In this document: piece after piece, positions 1 through 7,408 of the stretch
Layout of the letters: each line of letters opens with the position of its first letter
How positions within the stretch are numbered: the stretch's first letter is position 1
Assembly: GCF_000308555.1 (NCBI RefSeq)
Contig: NZ_BAFY01000175.1
Coordinates: forward strand, 1 to 37,607
Direction: 5' to 3'
Length of the DNA stretch: 37,607 nucleotides
Origin: Nocardia cyriacigeorgica NBRC 100375
Lineage (GTDB): Bacteria > Actinomycetota > Actinomycetes > Mycobacteriales > Mycobacteriaceae
Translations under genes and position numbers: made by a program
Notes under the pieces: generated by a model
What the model saw: the letters and a program-made list of their open reading frames with translations, nothing else
Told to the model about the DNA's origin: nothing
The model's database searches: none

Positions 1-74
1 CCGAGATCGTCCTTCGCCACCGAGACGGCCTTCTCCATCTTCTCCTCGGCGTCGAAGAGCGCTTCTTCAATCAC
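1..74 (-). CDS. frr: Ribosome recycling factor, N-terminal 24 codons (partial)
   Basis: Only the start lies in the window; the gene runs off the left edge. Read on the minus strand, a GTG at 74-72 opens a frame beginning MIEEALFDAEEKMEKAV, the usual opening of actinobacterial RRF. A clear ribosome binding site, GGAGGAAA, lies just upstream. RRF works with EF-G to split the post-termination ribosome. It follows pyrH by 51 bases, the standard rpsB-tsf-pyrH-frr order, so it is probably cotranscribed with pyrH. Identification rests on a short stretch plus gene order, but both agree. Confidence 0.88.
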   Translation of the reverse strand, partial: MIEEALFDAEEKMEKAVSVAKDDL

Positions 75-125
75 GACCGTTTCCTCCACAGCGTCGTCAT
101 CGTCATGATCCGCGGGCTCGCGGGG

Positions 126-854
126 TCAGGAACGAACCAATGTGCCGATCTTCTCACCGGCGACAGCCCGGGCGATATTGCCCTTGGTCAACAAATTGAA
201 CACCAGGATCGGCATCTGGTTGTCCATGCACAGGCTGAAGGCCGTGGCGTCGGCGACCTTGAGGTCGCGTTCGATCGCCTCTTTATGGGTGATCTCGGTG
301 TACATCGTGGCCGCTGGATCGACCCGTGGGTCGGCGGTGAACACACCGTCGACGGCCTTGGCCATCAGCACCACATCGGCGCCGATCTCCAGCGCACGCT
401 GCGCCGCGGTGGTGTCGGTGGAGAAATACGGCATGCCCATACCGGCGCCGAAGATCACCACGCGGCCCTTCTCCAAGTGCCGCTTGGCGCGCAACGGCAG
501 ATAGGGCTCGGCGACCTGGCCCATGGTGATCGCGGTCTGCACCCGTGTATCGATGCCCTGCTTCTGCAGGAAGTCCTGCAGCGCAAGGCTGTTCATCACG
601 GTGCCGAGCATGCCCATGTAATCGGAGCGGGCCCGCTCCATGCCGCGCTCTTCGAGTTCGGCACCGCGGAAGAAGTTGCCGCCACCGATCACCACGGCCA
701 CCTGCACGCCGGTCGCGACGATCTCGGCGATCTGCTCGGCCACCGTCTGGACGACGTCCGGATCGAGCCCCACCTTGCCGCCGCCGAACATCTCACCGCC
801 GAGTTTCAGCAGTACCCGGCGATATCCTGGGCGGTCGGTCCCCGGGTCGGTCAT
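126..854 (-). CDS. pyrH: UMP kinase
   Basis: The 242-residue protein belongs to the amino-acid kinase fold family and phosphorylates UMP to UDP with ATP in pyrimidine nucleotide synthesis in the cytosol. Visible marks are the N-terminal [13 protein letters not shown] phosphate-binding strand-loop (about residues 13-25), [13 protein letters not shown] (about 53-65) and [19 protein letters not shown] (about 130-150), the glycine-rich nucleotide pocket. Length is normal for bacterial PyrH. The ATG at 854 is preceded by GAAGGAG about 10 bases upstream. A strong hairpin separates it from tsf, so it probably has its own promoter in 855-982, although no convincing -10/-35 pair stands out. Confidence 0.96.
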   Translation of the reverse strand: MTDPGTDRPGYRRVLLKLGGEMFGGGKVGLDPDVVQTVAEQIAEIVATGVQVAVVIGGGNFFRGAELEERGMERARSDYMGMLGTVMNSLALQDFLQKQGIDTRVQTAITMGQVAEPYLPLRAKRHLEKGRVVIFGAGMGMPYFSTDTTAAQRALEIGADVVLMAKAVDGVFTADPRVDPAATMYTEITHKEAIERDLKVADATAFSLCMDNQMPILVFNLLTKGNIARAVAGEKIGTLVRS

Positions 855-982
855 CGGTCTGGGTCTCCTTCGGCGATCGGCATCTTCTCGGCTGGCGCCT
901 GCCCGGGATCCGGGCCCGGCGGCATCGGGCAGTCGGCAACGCAGAGCGTCCCTATCCTGCCTTATTCGGTTGGAGCGGCAGC

Positions 983-1029
983 AGAAGGCCCCCCGTCGAC
1001 CGGATCATCGGTGCGACGAGGGGCCTTCT
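983..1029 (-). terminator. Hairpin terminator between tsf and pyrH
   Basis: Perfect 10-base arms AGAAGGCCCC (983-992) and GGGGCCTTCT (1020-1029) extend inward by a further five pairs after one mismatch (CGTCG 994-998, CGACG 1014-1018). It lies 20 bases beyond the tsf stop. There is no T-run on the minus strand, as is common for terminators in high-GC actinobacteria. Confidence 0.75.
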
Positions 1030-1049
1030 CGCTCTTGTGCGCGAGGGCT

Positions 1050-1874
1050 CTAGCTCGCGCCGACCTCGAACCGGGCGAAGCGGGTCACGGTGACACCGGC
1101 CTCGTCCAGCAGAGCCTTGACGGTCTTCTTCGAATCGGTGACCGACGCCTGCTCGAGCAGAACGACGTCCTTGAAGAAGCCGTTGACGCGGCCCTCGGTG
1201 ATCTTCGGCAGCGCGGCCTCGGGCTTGCCTTCCTCGCGAGCGGTCTGCTCGGCGATGCGGCGCTCGTTCTCCACGATGTCGGCCGGAACCTCGTCGCGGG
1301 TAACGTACTTGGCCTTGAGGGCGGCAACCTGCATGGCGGCGGCGCGCGCGGCCTCAGCGGCGGCGTCACCGGAACCGGTGTACTCGATCAGCACACCGAC
1401 GGCCGGCGGCAGGTCGGAGGCCCGCTTGTGCAGGTAGGTGGCGACCGGGCCGTCGAAGGAGACAACCCGGCGCAGCTCCAGCTTCTCGCCGATCTTGGCG
1501 GCCAGCTCCTGCACCGCGGCATCGACGGTCTTGCCGCCAAGGTCCAGCGCCTTCAGCGCCTCCAGATCGGCCGGCTTGGCGGCCGCCGCGGCGGTGACGA
1601 TCTGGTCGGCCAGCCCCTGGAATTCGGCGTTCTTGGCGACGAAGTCGGTCTCGGAGTTGATCTCGACCATGACGCCGTCCTTGGCGACGACCAGGCCTTC
1701 GGCCGTGGTGCGCTCGGCGCGCTTGCCGACGTCCTTGGCGCCCTTGATGCGCAGCAGCTCGACGGCCTTGTCGAAATCACCGTCGGTCTCGGCCAGCGCG
1801 TTCTTGCAGTCCATCATCCCGGAGCCGGTCAGCTCCCGGAGCCGCTTCACGTCAGCGGCGGTGTAGTTCGCCAT
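1050..1874 (-). CDS. tsf: Elongation factor Ts
   Basis: EF-Ts, 274 residues, is the nucleotide exchange factor that releases GDP from EF-Tu. The protein begins [20 protein letters not shown], the UBA-like N-terminal domain, followed by [13 protein letters not shown] and the conserved [12 protein letters not shown] segment (about residues 75-86) that contacts EF-Tu. The reading frame stays open 25 codons further upstream, but that part has no family similarity; the ATG at 1874 is preceded by GGAGG at normal spacing, which fixes the start. It lies 96 bases downstream of rpsB with a hairpin in the gap. Confidence 0.97.
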   Translation of the reverse strand: MANYTAADVKRLRELTGSGMMDCKNALAETDGDFDKAVELLRIKGAKDVGKRAERTTAEGLVVAKDGVMVEINSETDFVAKNAEFQGLADQIVTAAAAAKPADLEALKALDLGGKTVDAAVQELAAKIGEKLELRRVVSFDGPVATYLHKRASDLPPAVGVLIEYTGSGDAAAEAARAAAMQVAALKAKYVTRDEVPADIVENERRIAEQTAREEGKPEAALPKITEGRVNGFFKDVVLLEQASVTDSKKTVKALLDEAGVTVTRFARFEVGAS

Positions 1875-1911
1875 CGGGGGCGAGCCTCCTTCGAAAAGGT
1901 TAGGTACCGGG

Positions 1912-1951
1912 CAGTGGCGGCCACGATGGCAGTGCCAGGTGGCCGCCACTG
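1912..1951 (-). terminator. Perfect 12-bp hairpin in the rpsB-tsf intergenic region
   Basis: CAGTGGCGGCCA (1912-1923) and TGGCCGCCACTG (1940-1951) are exact inverted repeats; the 16-base loop holds a smaller palindrome, TGGCAGTGCCA. It starts 20 bases after the rpsB stop and lies well upstream of the tsf ribosome binding site. It may be a partial terminator (attenuator) adjusting the tsf:rpsB ratio, or an mRNA processing or stability element. Confidence 0.6.
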
Positions 1952-1970
1952 GAACAGCGAGTGACGAAAC

Positions 1971-2804
1971 TCAGGCCTCGGCCGGGGTCTCGGTCTGAGC
2001 GGCCTCGGCGGCGGGAGCCTCGGCGGCGGGGGCGGCCTGCGCCAGCAGCTCCTGCTCCCACTCGGCCAGCGGCTCGCCCGCGCCCGCCTCGGGCTTGTCG
2101 TCACCGGCGGCGCGGCCGGCACGGGCCTGCACGCCCTCGGCGACGGCCGAGGCGACCACCTTGGTCAGCAGCGCGGCCGACCGGATCGCGTCGTCGTTAC
2201 CCGGGATCGGGTAGTCGACCAGGTCGGGATCGCAGTTGGTGTCCAGGATCGCGATGACCGGGATGTTCAGCTTGCGGGCCTCGCCGACGGCGATGTGCTC
2301 CTTGTTGGTGTCGACGACCCAGATGGCCGAGGGCACCTTCTGCATGTCGCGGATACCGCCGAGGGTGCGGTCCAGCTTGTTCATCTCACGCGTGAGCATG
2401 AGGATTTCCTTCTTGGTGCGACCCTCGAAGCCACCGGTCTGCTCCATGGCCTCGAGCTCCTTGAGGCGCTGCAGGCGCTTGTGCACGGTGGAGAAGTTGG
2501 TGAGCATGCCACCCAGCCAGCGCTGGTTGACGTAGGGCATCCCGACGCGAGTGGCCTCGGCCGCGATCGACTCCTGGGCCTGCTTCTTGGTGCCGACGAA
2601 GAGCACGGTGCCGCCGTGGGCGACGGTCTCCTTGACGAACTCGTAGGCCTTGTCGATGTAGGTCAGCGTCTGCTGCAGGTCGATGATGTAGATGCCGTTG
2701 CGGTCGGTGAAGATGAACCGCTTCATCTTCGGGTTCCAGCGGCGGGTCTGGTGCCCGAAGTGTGCGCCGCTGTCGAGCAGCTGCTTCATTGTTACGACAG
2801 CCAT
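1971..2804 (-). CDS. rpsB: 30S ribosomal protein S2
   Basis: S2, 277 residues, is the last large protein to join the small subunit and is needed for S1 function and mRNA binding. The frame begins [19 protein letters not shown] and contains [12 protein letters not shown], the GTKKQAQE segment and the signature [13 protein letters not shown] followed by [10 protein letters not shown]. After about residue 235 the protein carries an alanine/glutamate-rich acidic tail, typical of actinobacterial S2. The frame is open 48 codons upstream of the chosen ATG at 2804, but only the S2 match begins here. It is preceded by a leader of about 230 bases containing hairpins. Confidence 0.97.
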   Translation of the reverse strand: MAVVTMKQLLDSGAHFGHQTRRWNPKMKRFIFTDRNGIYIIDLQQTLTYIDKAYEFVKETVAHGGTVLFVGTKKQAQESIAAEATRVGMPYVNQRWLGGMLTNFSTVHKRLQRLKELEAMEQTGGFEGRTKKEILMLTREMNKLDRTLGGIRDMQKVPSAIWVVDTNKEHIAVGEARKLNIPVIAILDTNCDPDLVDYPIPGNDDAIRSAALLTKVVASAVAEGVQARAGRAAGDDKPEAGAGEPLAEWEQELLAQAAPAAEAPAAEAAQTETPAEA

Positions 2805-3042
2805 AGCTCCCGTATCTCTCTTTCGTTGCCGGTTGACGCAGCACGCCGGCGGCCTGCTGCCCTGGCGCCCCGAACCGCCGGACCCGATCTCGTGATCGGG
2901 ACCAGCCGACGATTCCCCGTCCATTGCTGCGCTGGCGCGACCGAGCACACTTCTCGCGAAGTGCGGCCGGATCGATCAGCGCCATACGAACGAGCACGGT
3001 GGCGCGCGAAGTCGGTCCATGGGAAACACAGACCGCGCGAAC
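2805..3042 (-). promoter_or_regulatory. Long rpsB 5' leader with two hairpins
   Basis: If the promoter at 3043-3071 is used, rpsB mRNA carries about 230 untranslated bases. The leader contains an inverted repeat CCCGATC/GATCGGG (2883-2889, 2894-2900) and CACTTC/GAAGTG (2948-2953, 2958-2963). S2 leader RNAs that bind S2 are known in other bacteria; whether this one does so is not shown by sequence alone. No gene was found here on either strand. Confidence 0.4.
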
Positions 3043-3076
3043 AGTCTACGGCGTGGATCACCACCATTGAAATCGC
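3043..3076 (-). promoter_or_regulatory. Candidate rpsB promoter
   Basis: On the minus strand GATTTCAAT (3074-3066) is followed by a 17-base spacer and TAGACT (3048-3043), a good -10 hexamer of TANNNT form. The GATTTC element recurs at almost the same distance upstream of the rplS and rpsP -10 boxes, which raises confidence that this is a real promoter. Confidence 0.55.
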
Positions 3077-3092
3077 CCTGGTGAAAGGGTGT

Positions 3093-3120
3093 TTATCCAC
3101 ATCAGTTCGAGTTGTGCACA
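3093..3120 (+). promoter_or_regulatory. Two DnaA-box-like sites upstream of rpsB
   Basis: TTATCCACA (3093-3101) is an exact match to the classical DnaA box; TTGTGCACA (3112-3120) is a one- to two-mismatch relative in the same orientation, 10 bases further on. They lie immediately upstream of the rpsB promoter candidate and 50 bases before the divergent gene at 3172. No origin genes (dnaA, dnaN) are nearby, so a regulatory or DnaA-titration role is more likely than an origin. Confidence 0.45.
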
Positions 3121-3171
3121 GTTGGCGGATCGGGGCTGTTCGGCGCCTCCCGAGCACGCCACTGTTGAGCC

Positions 3172-3693
3172 ATGACACCTCCCTGTGGTTTCTCCCCCGC
3201 CCAATCTCTGCGGTCTGTCCAGCCGCCCGCCGCTGTTGCACCACCGCCCGGCGGTAGCGGCGTGGCCGGCGGTAGCACCGCGCCCAGCGATGCCGCCATG
3301 GCCAGCGGTGCCGCCACGCCCAGCAGTGCCGCCACGCCCAGCAGTGCCGCCACGCTCAGCAGTGCCGCCACGCCCAGCAGTGCCGCCACGCACAGCGGTA
3401 GCGCCGGACGCAGCGCGGTGCCGGGCCGATGGTCGGCCGACGCCGGCGGCTCGCGCAACGCCGGTGGCGCCCGAATCGTGCGCAGGCTGCTGTCGGGCCT
3501 GCTGCCGTTGGGCCTGTTGGTCGGGCTGTTCGTCGCGACCGCTCCCGATGGTGAAGTGGCGGCCGCGCCACGACACCGCCAACCCGAAGGGTGCGCTGCG
3601 ATCAGCAGCGGATCGGCCTGTGCGCTCGGGCCGTTGCTGCGGGAATTGGTGCGCACAGCGCCGCTGCCCCGCACCCCCTCCGGATCACGATGA
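3172..3693 (+). CDS. Low-complexity protein with one hydrophobic export/membrane segment
   Basis: No family recognised. The 173-residue frame has three parts: a Pro/Ala/Ser/Gly-rich region (1-39), six tandem hexapeptides of the form SAATPS (40-75) encoded by an 18-bp repeat, and a positively charged RIVRR motif followed by a hydrophobic stretch LLSGLLPLGLLVGLFVATA (about 106-124), then VAAAP, a possible signal peptidase site. The short C-terminal part has two cysteines (GCAAISSGSACA). Codon third positions are strongly G/C in the second half, supporting coding there. The true start could be an internal GTG at the RRLL segment, making a small secreted protein with an ordinary signal peptide. 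It is divergent from rpsB and upstream of the M23 gene. Confidence 0.45.
   Translation: MTPPCGFSPAQSLRSVQPPAAVAPPPGGSGVAGGSTAPSDAAMASGAATPSSAATPSSAATLSSAATPSSAATHSGSAGRSAVPGRWSADAGGSRNAGGARIVRRLLSGLLPLGLLVGLFVATAPDGEVAAAPRHRQPEGCAAISSGSACALGPLLRELVRTAPLPRTPSGSR
3289..3396 (+). repeat. Six tandem 18-bp units inside a reading frame
   Basis: Units start at 3289, 3307, 3325, 3343, 3361 and 3379. The core unit is AGTGCCGCCACGCCCAGC; units 2, 4 and 5 are almost identical and the first is the most diverged. The period keeps the reading frame and encodes SAATPS-like hexapeptides. Confidence 0.9.
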
Positions 3694-3789
3694 GCGCCGA
3701 TGAGGCGCGCGGGTGTGAACGGGCTGGGTTGGTTATGGGTAGCCGAGCGCCTGGCTTCTCGGGTGCGGCCCCGGCAGTCACACCCCGTC

Positions 3790-4212
3790 ACTGACCCGGC
3801 AGCCATGCCTGTAGGCAACGGCCGGGCGTCCGTCTTCGCAGGTGCTGACCACACAGCCGCGAACGCAGGTGCCGAACCAGCGACTACGTTCCCAGCTCCC
3901 CACCCGGCAGCTGCGATCACAGGTTGGGCCGGGCGGCTGGCCGACAGCTCCCCGACCAGGCGGCTCGGCGCCCCGGTTCCGACTGCGCTGGTGGGTTCTC
4001 ACATGCCGACCAGGCAGCCGCGTACACAGGTGCCGCCAGGGCAGCGCCCCCGGGTGCCGCGCTATCTGCCACGCTCCCGCATGGCGGCCGGGCAGCAAGG
4101 CTCCCAGGAAGCAGCCAGGCAACGACGCATCCAAGAAGCAGCCAGGCAACGCGGCACCCAAGAAGCAGCCAGGCAGCGACGCACCCAAGAAGCGGCCGGG
4201 CAGTTGGCTTCG
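3790..4212 (+). repeat. 27-bp tandem repeat: four clear units after a degenerate tract
   Basis: Four consecutive 27-base units start at 4105, 4132, 4159 and 4186; the first three differ at only a few positions (core CAAGAAGCAGCCAGGCARCG), the fourth diverges in its second half. Upstream, from about 3790 to 4100, weaker units of the same length with GGCAGCNGCG- and ACNCAGGT-type cores can be followed, e.g. around 3848, 3875 and 3902. Bases 3694-4002 contain no other gene that I can support. In the M23 frame each clear unit encodes [13 protein letters not shown] nonapeptides. Confidence 0.75.
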
Positions 4213-4731
4213 CTGCTGCTGGCCGGGGCGCTGCTCGCGGCGGGTGGGACGGTGGCGGGCGCGGCACCGTCCACGCGTTTCGACTGGCCGTTGCGGCCGC
4301 GGCCCACCGTGGAGCGAAGATTCGAGAAGCCGCCGCAGGACTGGCTGGCAGGGCATCGCGGCGTAGATCTGGCGGGTTCGCCGGGGCAGCCGGTGCTCGC
4401 GGCGGGCGACGGCGTTGTCGTGTTCGCGGGCTCGGTGGCGGGCAAGCCCGTGGTATCGATCGATCACTCGGGCGGGCTGCGCACCACCTACGAGCCGGTG
4501 GTGGCCGAAGTTCCGGTCGGCCGTCGGGTGGGGCGGGGCAGCCGGATCGGGGTACTGGAGGCCGGGCACGACGGTTGCGCGGCAGCGGCGTGTCTGCACT
4601 GGGGTCTGCGCCGCGAGTCGAATGGCCGGGGCAGGCGCGAATACCTGGATCCGCTCGGACTGTTGCAGCTGGGCCCACTGCGGTTGAAGCCGGTGCGGGC
4701 AACTTCCCCGCCGGCGGTGCACCGGCCATGA
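4003..4731 (+). CDS. M23 (LytM-like) peptidase-family protein, possibly inactive
   Basis: The C-terminal part is an M23/lysostaphin-type domain of the kind that cleaves or binds peptidoglycan peptide bridges: RFDWPLRPRPTVERRFE, then HRGVDLAGSPGQPVLAAGDG with the HxxxD zinc motif, and ACLHWGLRR near the end. The usual second motif HxH reads CxH here, so one zinc ligand is cysteine or activity is lost. A hydrophobic export segment QLASLLLAGALLAAGG precedes the domain, after nine-residue repeats. The start is uncertain: ATG 4003 has GGTGGG seven bases upstream; ATG 4081 lacks a binding site; the frame is open from 3700. An M23 gene beside rpsB is the norm in mycobacteria (Rv2891). Confidence 0.75.
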   Translation: MPTRQPRTQVPPGQRPRVPRYLPRSRMAAGQQGSQEAARQRRIQEAARQRGTQEAARQRRTQEAAGQLASLLLAGALLAAGGTVAGAAPSTRFDWPLRPRPTVERRFEKPPQDWLAGHRGVDLAGSPGQPVLAAGDGVVVFAGSVAGKPVVSIDHSGGLRTTYEPVVAEVPVGRRVGRGSRIGVLEAGHDGCAAAACLHWGLRRESNGRGRREYLDPLGLLQLGPLRLKPVRATSPPAVHRP

Positions 4732-4738
4732 TCGAGGC

Positions 4739-5254
4739 ATGCAGAACCCGGAAGACGCACCCTTCACCTACGCCGAGGTCGGTGCCACGAAAGGCCCGCT
4801 TCCAGCCGGCTATCACCAGTTCTCGCTGCGCAGGCGAATCGGCCACGGCCGGGCGCTGTTCGACCTCGCCGGCGACGCGGTCAACGCCTATCGCATGCAG
4901 CGCGGAACCGGCATCTTCCACACCGCGAGCACCCCGACCGCCGAACCGGGGGCCCTGCTCACGGTGCGCCTGGGTATCGGCCCGTTGGCGATCACCGCCC
5001 CATGCCGCGTCGTCTACGTGCTGGACGAGCCCAACCGCCGCGGCTTCGCCTACGGCACCCTCCCCGGCCACCCCGAGTCCGGAGAGGAACTGTTCGCGGT
5101 CGAACACGACCCGTCCGACGACAGCGTCTACGGCATCGTCACGGCATTCTCTCGCGGCGCCACCTGGTACACCCGCCTCGGTGGTCCGCTGGCCCGCGTC
5201 GTCCAGCGCGTCATCGCGGGTAAATACATCGACGCCCTGCCGAGTTCCGCCTAG
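4739..5254 (+). CDS. DUF1990 family protein
   Basis: The 171-residue protein opens with FTYAEVGATKGPLPAGYHQFSLRRRIGHG, matching the characteristic start of the DUF1990 family, and continues through VVYVLDEPNRRGFAYGTLPGHPESGEELFAVEH, its conserved core. It ends with RVIAGKYIDAL. No signal peptide or membrane helix is present, so it is likely cytosolic. The biochemical role of the family is unknown. The ATG lies seven bases after the M23 stop, so the two are probably cotranscribed. Some members are described as SRPBCC-like lipid or ligand binders, which I cannot test here. Confidence 0.85.
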   Translation: MQNPEDAPFTYAEVGATKGPLPAGYHQFSLRRRIGHGRALFDLAGDAVNAYRMQRGTGIFHTASTPTAEPGALLTVRLGIGPLAITAPCRVVYVLDEPNRRGFAYGTLPGHPESGEELFAVEHDPSDDSVYGIVTAFSRGATWYTRLGGPLARVVQRVIAGKYIDALPSSA

Positions 5255-5632
5255 TGCCCTGCCCTGTCGCGCGCCCGTCGGCGTGTACTGCGTGCGTTGG
5301 GGAGGGCCGACCCTAGGTCGCCGCCGCACACCACGAGGTGCAGCGCAATGGCGAACGGCGCGGCTACGCGCGAGCCGCACGCCGGCGCAACGGTCCGGCG
5401 CAATCCGGTGCAGCGCGGGCAGAGACGGCGCGATGCAGCGCATCGTAATGCGGTGCGATGCAGCGGCGCACGATGGACGGGGCCGGGTGCGGCGCCGCGT
5501 GGTCCGATGCGGGGCGGCGCAGTCCGATCCGGGACGACGCAGCCCGATCCGGGACGACGCAGCCCGATCCGGGACGACGCAGCCCGATCCGGGACGGCCC
5601 AGCCCGATCCGGGGCGGAGTATGCGGCGCTCG
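5255..5632. other. Gene-free stretch between convergent DUF1990 and DUF202 genes
   Basis: No open frame here resembles a protein family. The stretch is GC-rich and repetitive, with many GCGCNNNGCAGCG-like words from 5330 to 5500 and a regular 20-bp array at 5501-5617. It separates two converging transcription units. Confidence 0.6.
5501..5617 (+). repeat. 20-bp tandem repeat, about six units
   Basis: Units of AGCCCGATCCGGGACGACGC begin at 5521, 5541 and 5561 (the last two identical, the first with one change). A variant unit is at 5581-5600, a truncated one at 5601-5617 and a diverged one at 5501-5520. The period is not a multiple of three, which fits a non-coding array. Confidence 0.92.
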
Positions 5633-5941
5633 CTAGCGGATCGGATGCGTCATGCCGATCACCACCGCGACCAGCGCAGTGAGCGCGGTGGACGCCATAG
5701 CCAGCCGAATCGCGAGGGTGCCGTGCCTGTTGCGCCCGTGGCGCAGATCGTGGCTGCGCAGGGTGCCGACCACTGCTAGTACCGCCATGGTGAGTGCGGC
5801 GGCGAGCGGGGCGATCGAGGTGGCGCGCCAGCCGTCGGCGACAGCGACATTCAGAAGCAGCATCGTCACTGCAGTGGCGCCCAGGGAGCTGCGGCGCCAC
5901 GCCAGTGCCGTGCGCTCTGCGGCCAGGCCTGAACGCGTCAT
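5633..5941 (-). CDS. DUF202 membrane protein, second of a pair
   Basis: A 102-residue protein beginning MTRSGLAAERTALAWRRSSLG, the N-terminal signature of DUF202 (ERTxLAWxRT), followed by three hydrophobic helices, at about residues 22-44, 48-64 and 80-99. Its ATG overlaps the stop codon of the gene before it (ATGA at 5938-5941), so translation of the two is coupled. Function of the family is unknown; paired DUF202 proteins may form a hetero-oligomer in the membrane, which is an inference from the overlap. Confidence 0.85.
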   Translation of the reverse strand: MTRSGLAAERTALAWRRSSLGATAVTMLLLNVAVADGWRATSIAPLAAALTMAVLAVVGTLRSHDLRHGRNRHGTLAIRLAMASTALTALVAVVIGMTHPIR

Positions 5942-6303
5942 CGCAGTAACACCGCAATGCAAGCGAGCAGCGCGATGATGGTGATCCCGGCGGACAGGAT
6001 CGGTACCAGAACCGTGCCGGGCAGTGCACCTCCCCGTCGCATGGCATCACCGACGCGACGCCAATGACCGTATGCGCCGACGGCGAGCACGAAGGCCAGA
6101 GCCAGACAGCACAGCACGATCGCGCGCCGGAATCCGGCCAGGTGGAACGGTTGCACGAGGGTGTGTACGGCGACGCCGCCCGCGAGCAGGCCGAGCGAGG
6201 TGCGCATCCACGCCAGAAAGGTCCGTTCGTTGGCGAGGGTGAAGCGGTAGTCGATCTCCTCCTCGTCATCGTCGGATTCGGCGTCCGGATTCGGCAGGGT
6301 CAT
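5938..6303 (-). CDS. DUF202 (YidH-like) membrane protein, first of a pair
   Basis: A 121-residue protein with an acidic N-terminus (DAESDDDEEE), then RFTLANERTFLAWMRTSLGLLAGGVAV, the DUF202 signature plus first helix, and two further helices (about residues 62-80 and 97-120). Related to E. coli YidH. The start ATG lies 10 bases after the xerC stop with GAGAGGG just upstream, and the stop overlaps the next DUF202 gene, so xerC and the two DUF202 genes look like a single operon. No function is established. Confidence 0.87.
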   Translation of the reverse strand: MTLPNPDAESDDDEEEIDYRFTLANERTFLAWMRTSLGLLAGGVAVHTLVQPFHLAGFRRAIVLCCLALAFVLAVGAYGHWRRVGDAMRRGGALPGTVLVPILSAGITIIALLACIAVLLR

Positions 6304-6313
6304 GGTGGCCCTC

Positions 6314-7237
6314 TCACGCGCGGGGATGTGCCTGGTCGTGCACCTTCTTCAACCGTTCTACGGAGACGTGGGTGTAGAGCTGCGTGGTGGCCATACTGGC
6401 GTGGCCGAGTAGTTCCTGGACGACACGCAGATCGGCGCCGCCTTCGAGCAGGTGGGTGGCCGCGGTGTGGCGCAGACCGTGCGGTGCCATGTCCGGTGCG
6501 CCGGGAATGGCCGAAATCACCTCGTGCACCGCGGTTCTGGCCTGGCGGGGGTCGAGACGGCGGCCGCGGCGACCCAGTAAGAGGGCGCGGCCGGATTCGG
6601 CGGTGGCGAGATCCGGGCGGCCGAAACGCAGCCAATTGCCGATCGCATCGTCGGCCGGGGCGCCGAACGGGGCCGCGCGTTCTTTGTTGCCTTTGCCCAG
6701 GACTCGCACCAGCCGGCGTTCCCGGTCCACATCATCGATATCGAGCCCGCAGAGTTCGCTGACCCGTATCCCGGTCGAATACAGCAGCTCGACGATGAGC
6801 CGGTCCCGCAGCGCCATCGGATCACGCTGTAGCGCACCGGATTCCGCGGCGTCCATCACCGCGGCGGCCTGCTGTTTTCCCAGGACGGCCGGAAGTATGC
6901 GATGCGCTTTCGGCGAGCCGAGCCGCAGTCCGGGGTCGATGCCCAAGCGTCCGGTCCTGGTCAGCCAGGCGGTGAAGGTGCGGGCCGACGACGAGCGGCG
7001 CGCCATCGTGGTCCTTGCGGCGCCCGCAGCGGATTGCGCGGCGAGCCAGGAACGCAACAACGCCAGATCCAGTTCTCGCACCGACGAATCCGACGAGCGG
7101 GCGACCAGATGTGTCAGCAACGACCGCGCGTCGGCGAGATAGGCGCGCACGGTGTGCGGCGAGCGGTTGCTTCCCAGCCGGAGGTTGCGCCCGTATTCGG
7201 CCAGCAATTCCTCCAGGTCTTCGGGCAGCGCGTCCAT
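6314..7237 (-). CDS. xerC: Tyrosine recombinase XerC
   Basis: A 307-residue site-specific tyrosine recombinase that, with XerD, resolves chromosome dimers at dif. The N-terminal core-binding domain ([27 protein letters not shown]) precedes the catalytic domain, where the catalytic set is visible: Arg in [14 protein letters not shown], Lys in [13 protein letters not shown], His and Arg in [15 protein letters not shown], His in [15 protein letters not shown] and its nucleophilic Tyr. The frame is open 52 codons upstream, but similarity begins at [16 protein letters not shown]; the ribosome binding site (GGTGGAACG) is weak, so the start is moderately certain. It is in the same relative position as M. 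tuberculosis Rv2894c. Confidence 0.94.
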   Translation of the reverse strand: MDALPEDLEELLAEYGRNLRLGSNRSPHTVRAYLADARSLLTHLVARSSDSSVRELDLALLRSWLAAQSAAGAARTTMARRSSSARTFTAWLTRTGRLGIDPGLRLGSPKAHRILPAVLGKQQAAAVMDAAESGALQRDPMALRDRLIVELLYSTGIRVSELCGLDIDDVDRERRLVRVLGKGNKERAAPFGAPADDAIGNWLRFGRPDLATAESGRALLLGRRGRRLDPRQARTAVHEVISAIPGAPDMAPHGLRHTAATHLLEGGADLRVVQELLGHASMATTQLYTHVSVERLKKVHDQAHPRA

Positions 7238-7408
7238 CGTTCCACCGTCACCCGCGACACCGATGTTGGCAAGTCGGCGCGCCGCCTCCCCGCTCACAAC
7301 CCGTTTTGCCTGCTCGGGGTGCCAGTTACGAGAACTCTGGCGTCCGAACTGCGAAGATTGCCCGGTTCGATCAGTCGATTCACCGATGCTCACAGAAAGG
7401 GACTACCC

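Noticed and set aside
105..1964. A 619-codon open frame on the plus strand across pyrH and tsf.
   Set aside because: It is antisense to two certain genes, rich in Gly/His/Arg/Leu as expected for the shadow of GC-rich codons, and matches no family.
3778..5443. Long minus-strand frames opposite the M23 and DUF1990 genes.
   Set aside because: They are shadows of the plus-strand genes and of the 27-bp repeats, with repeated Cys/Leu/Pro peptides.
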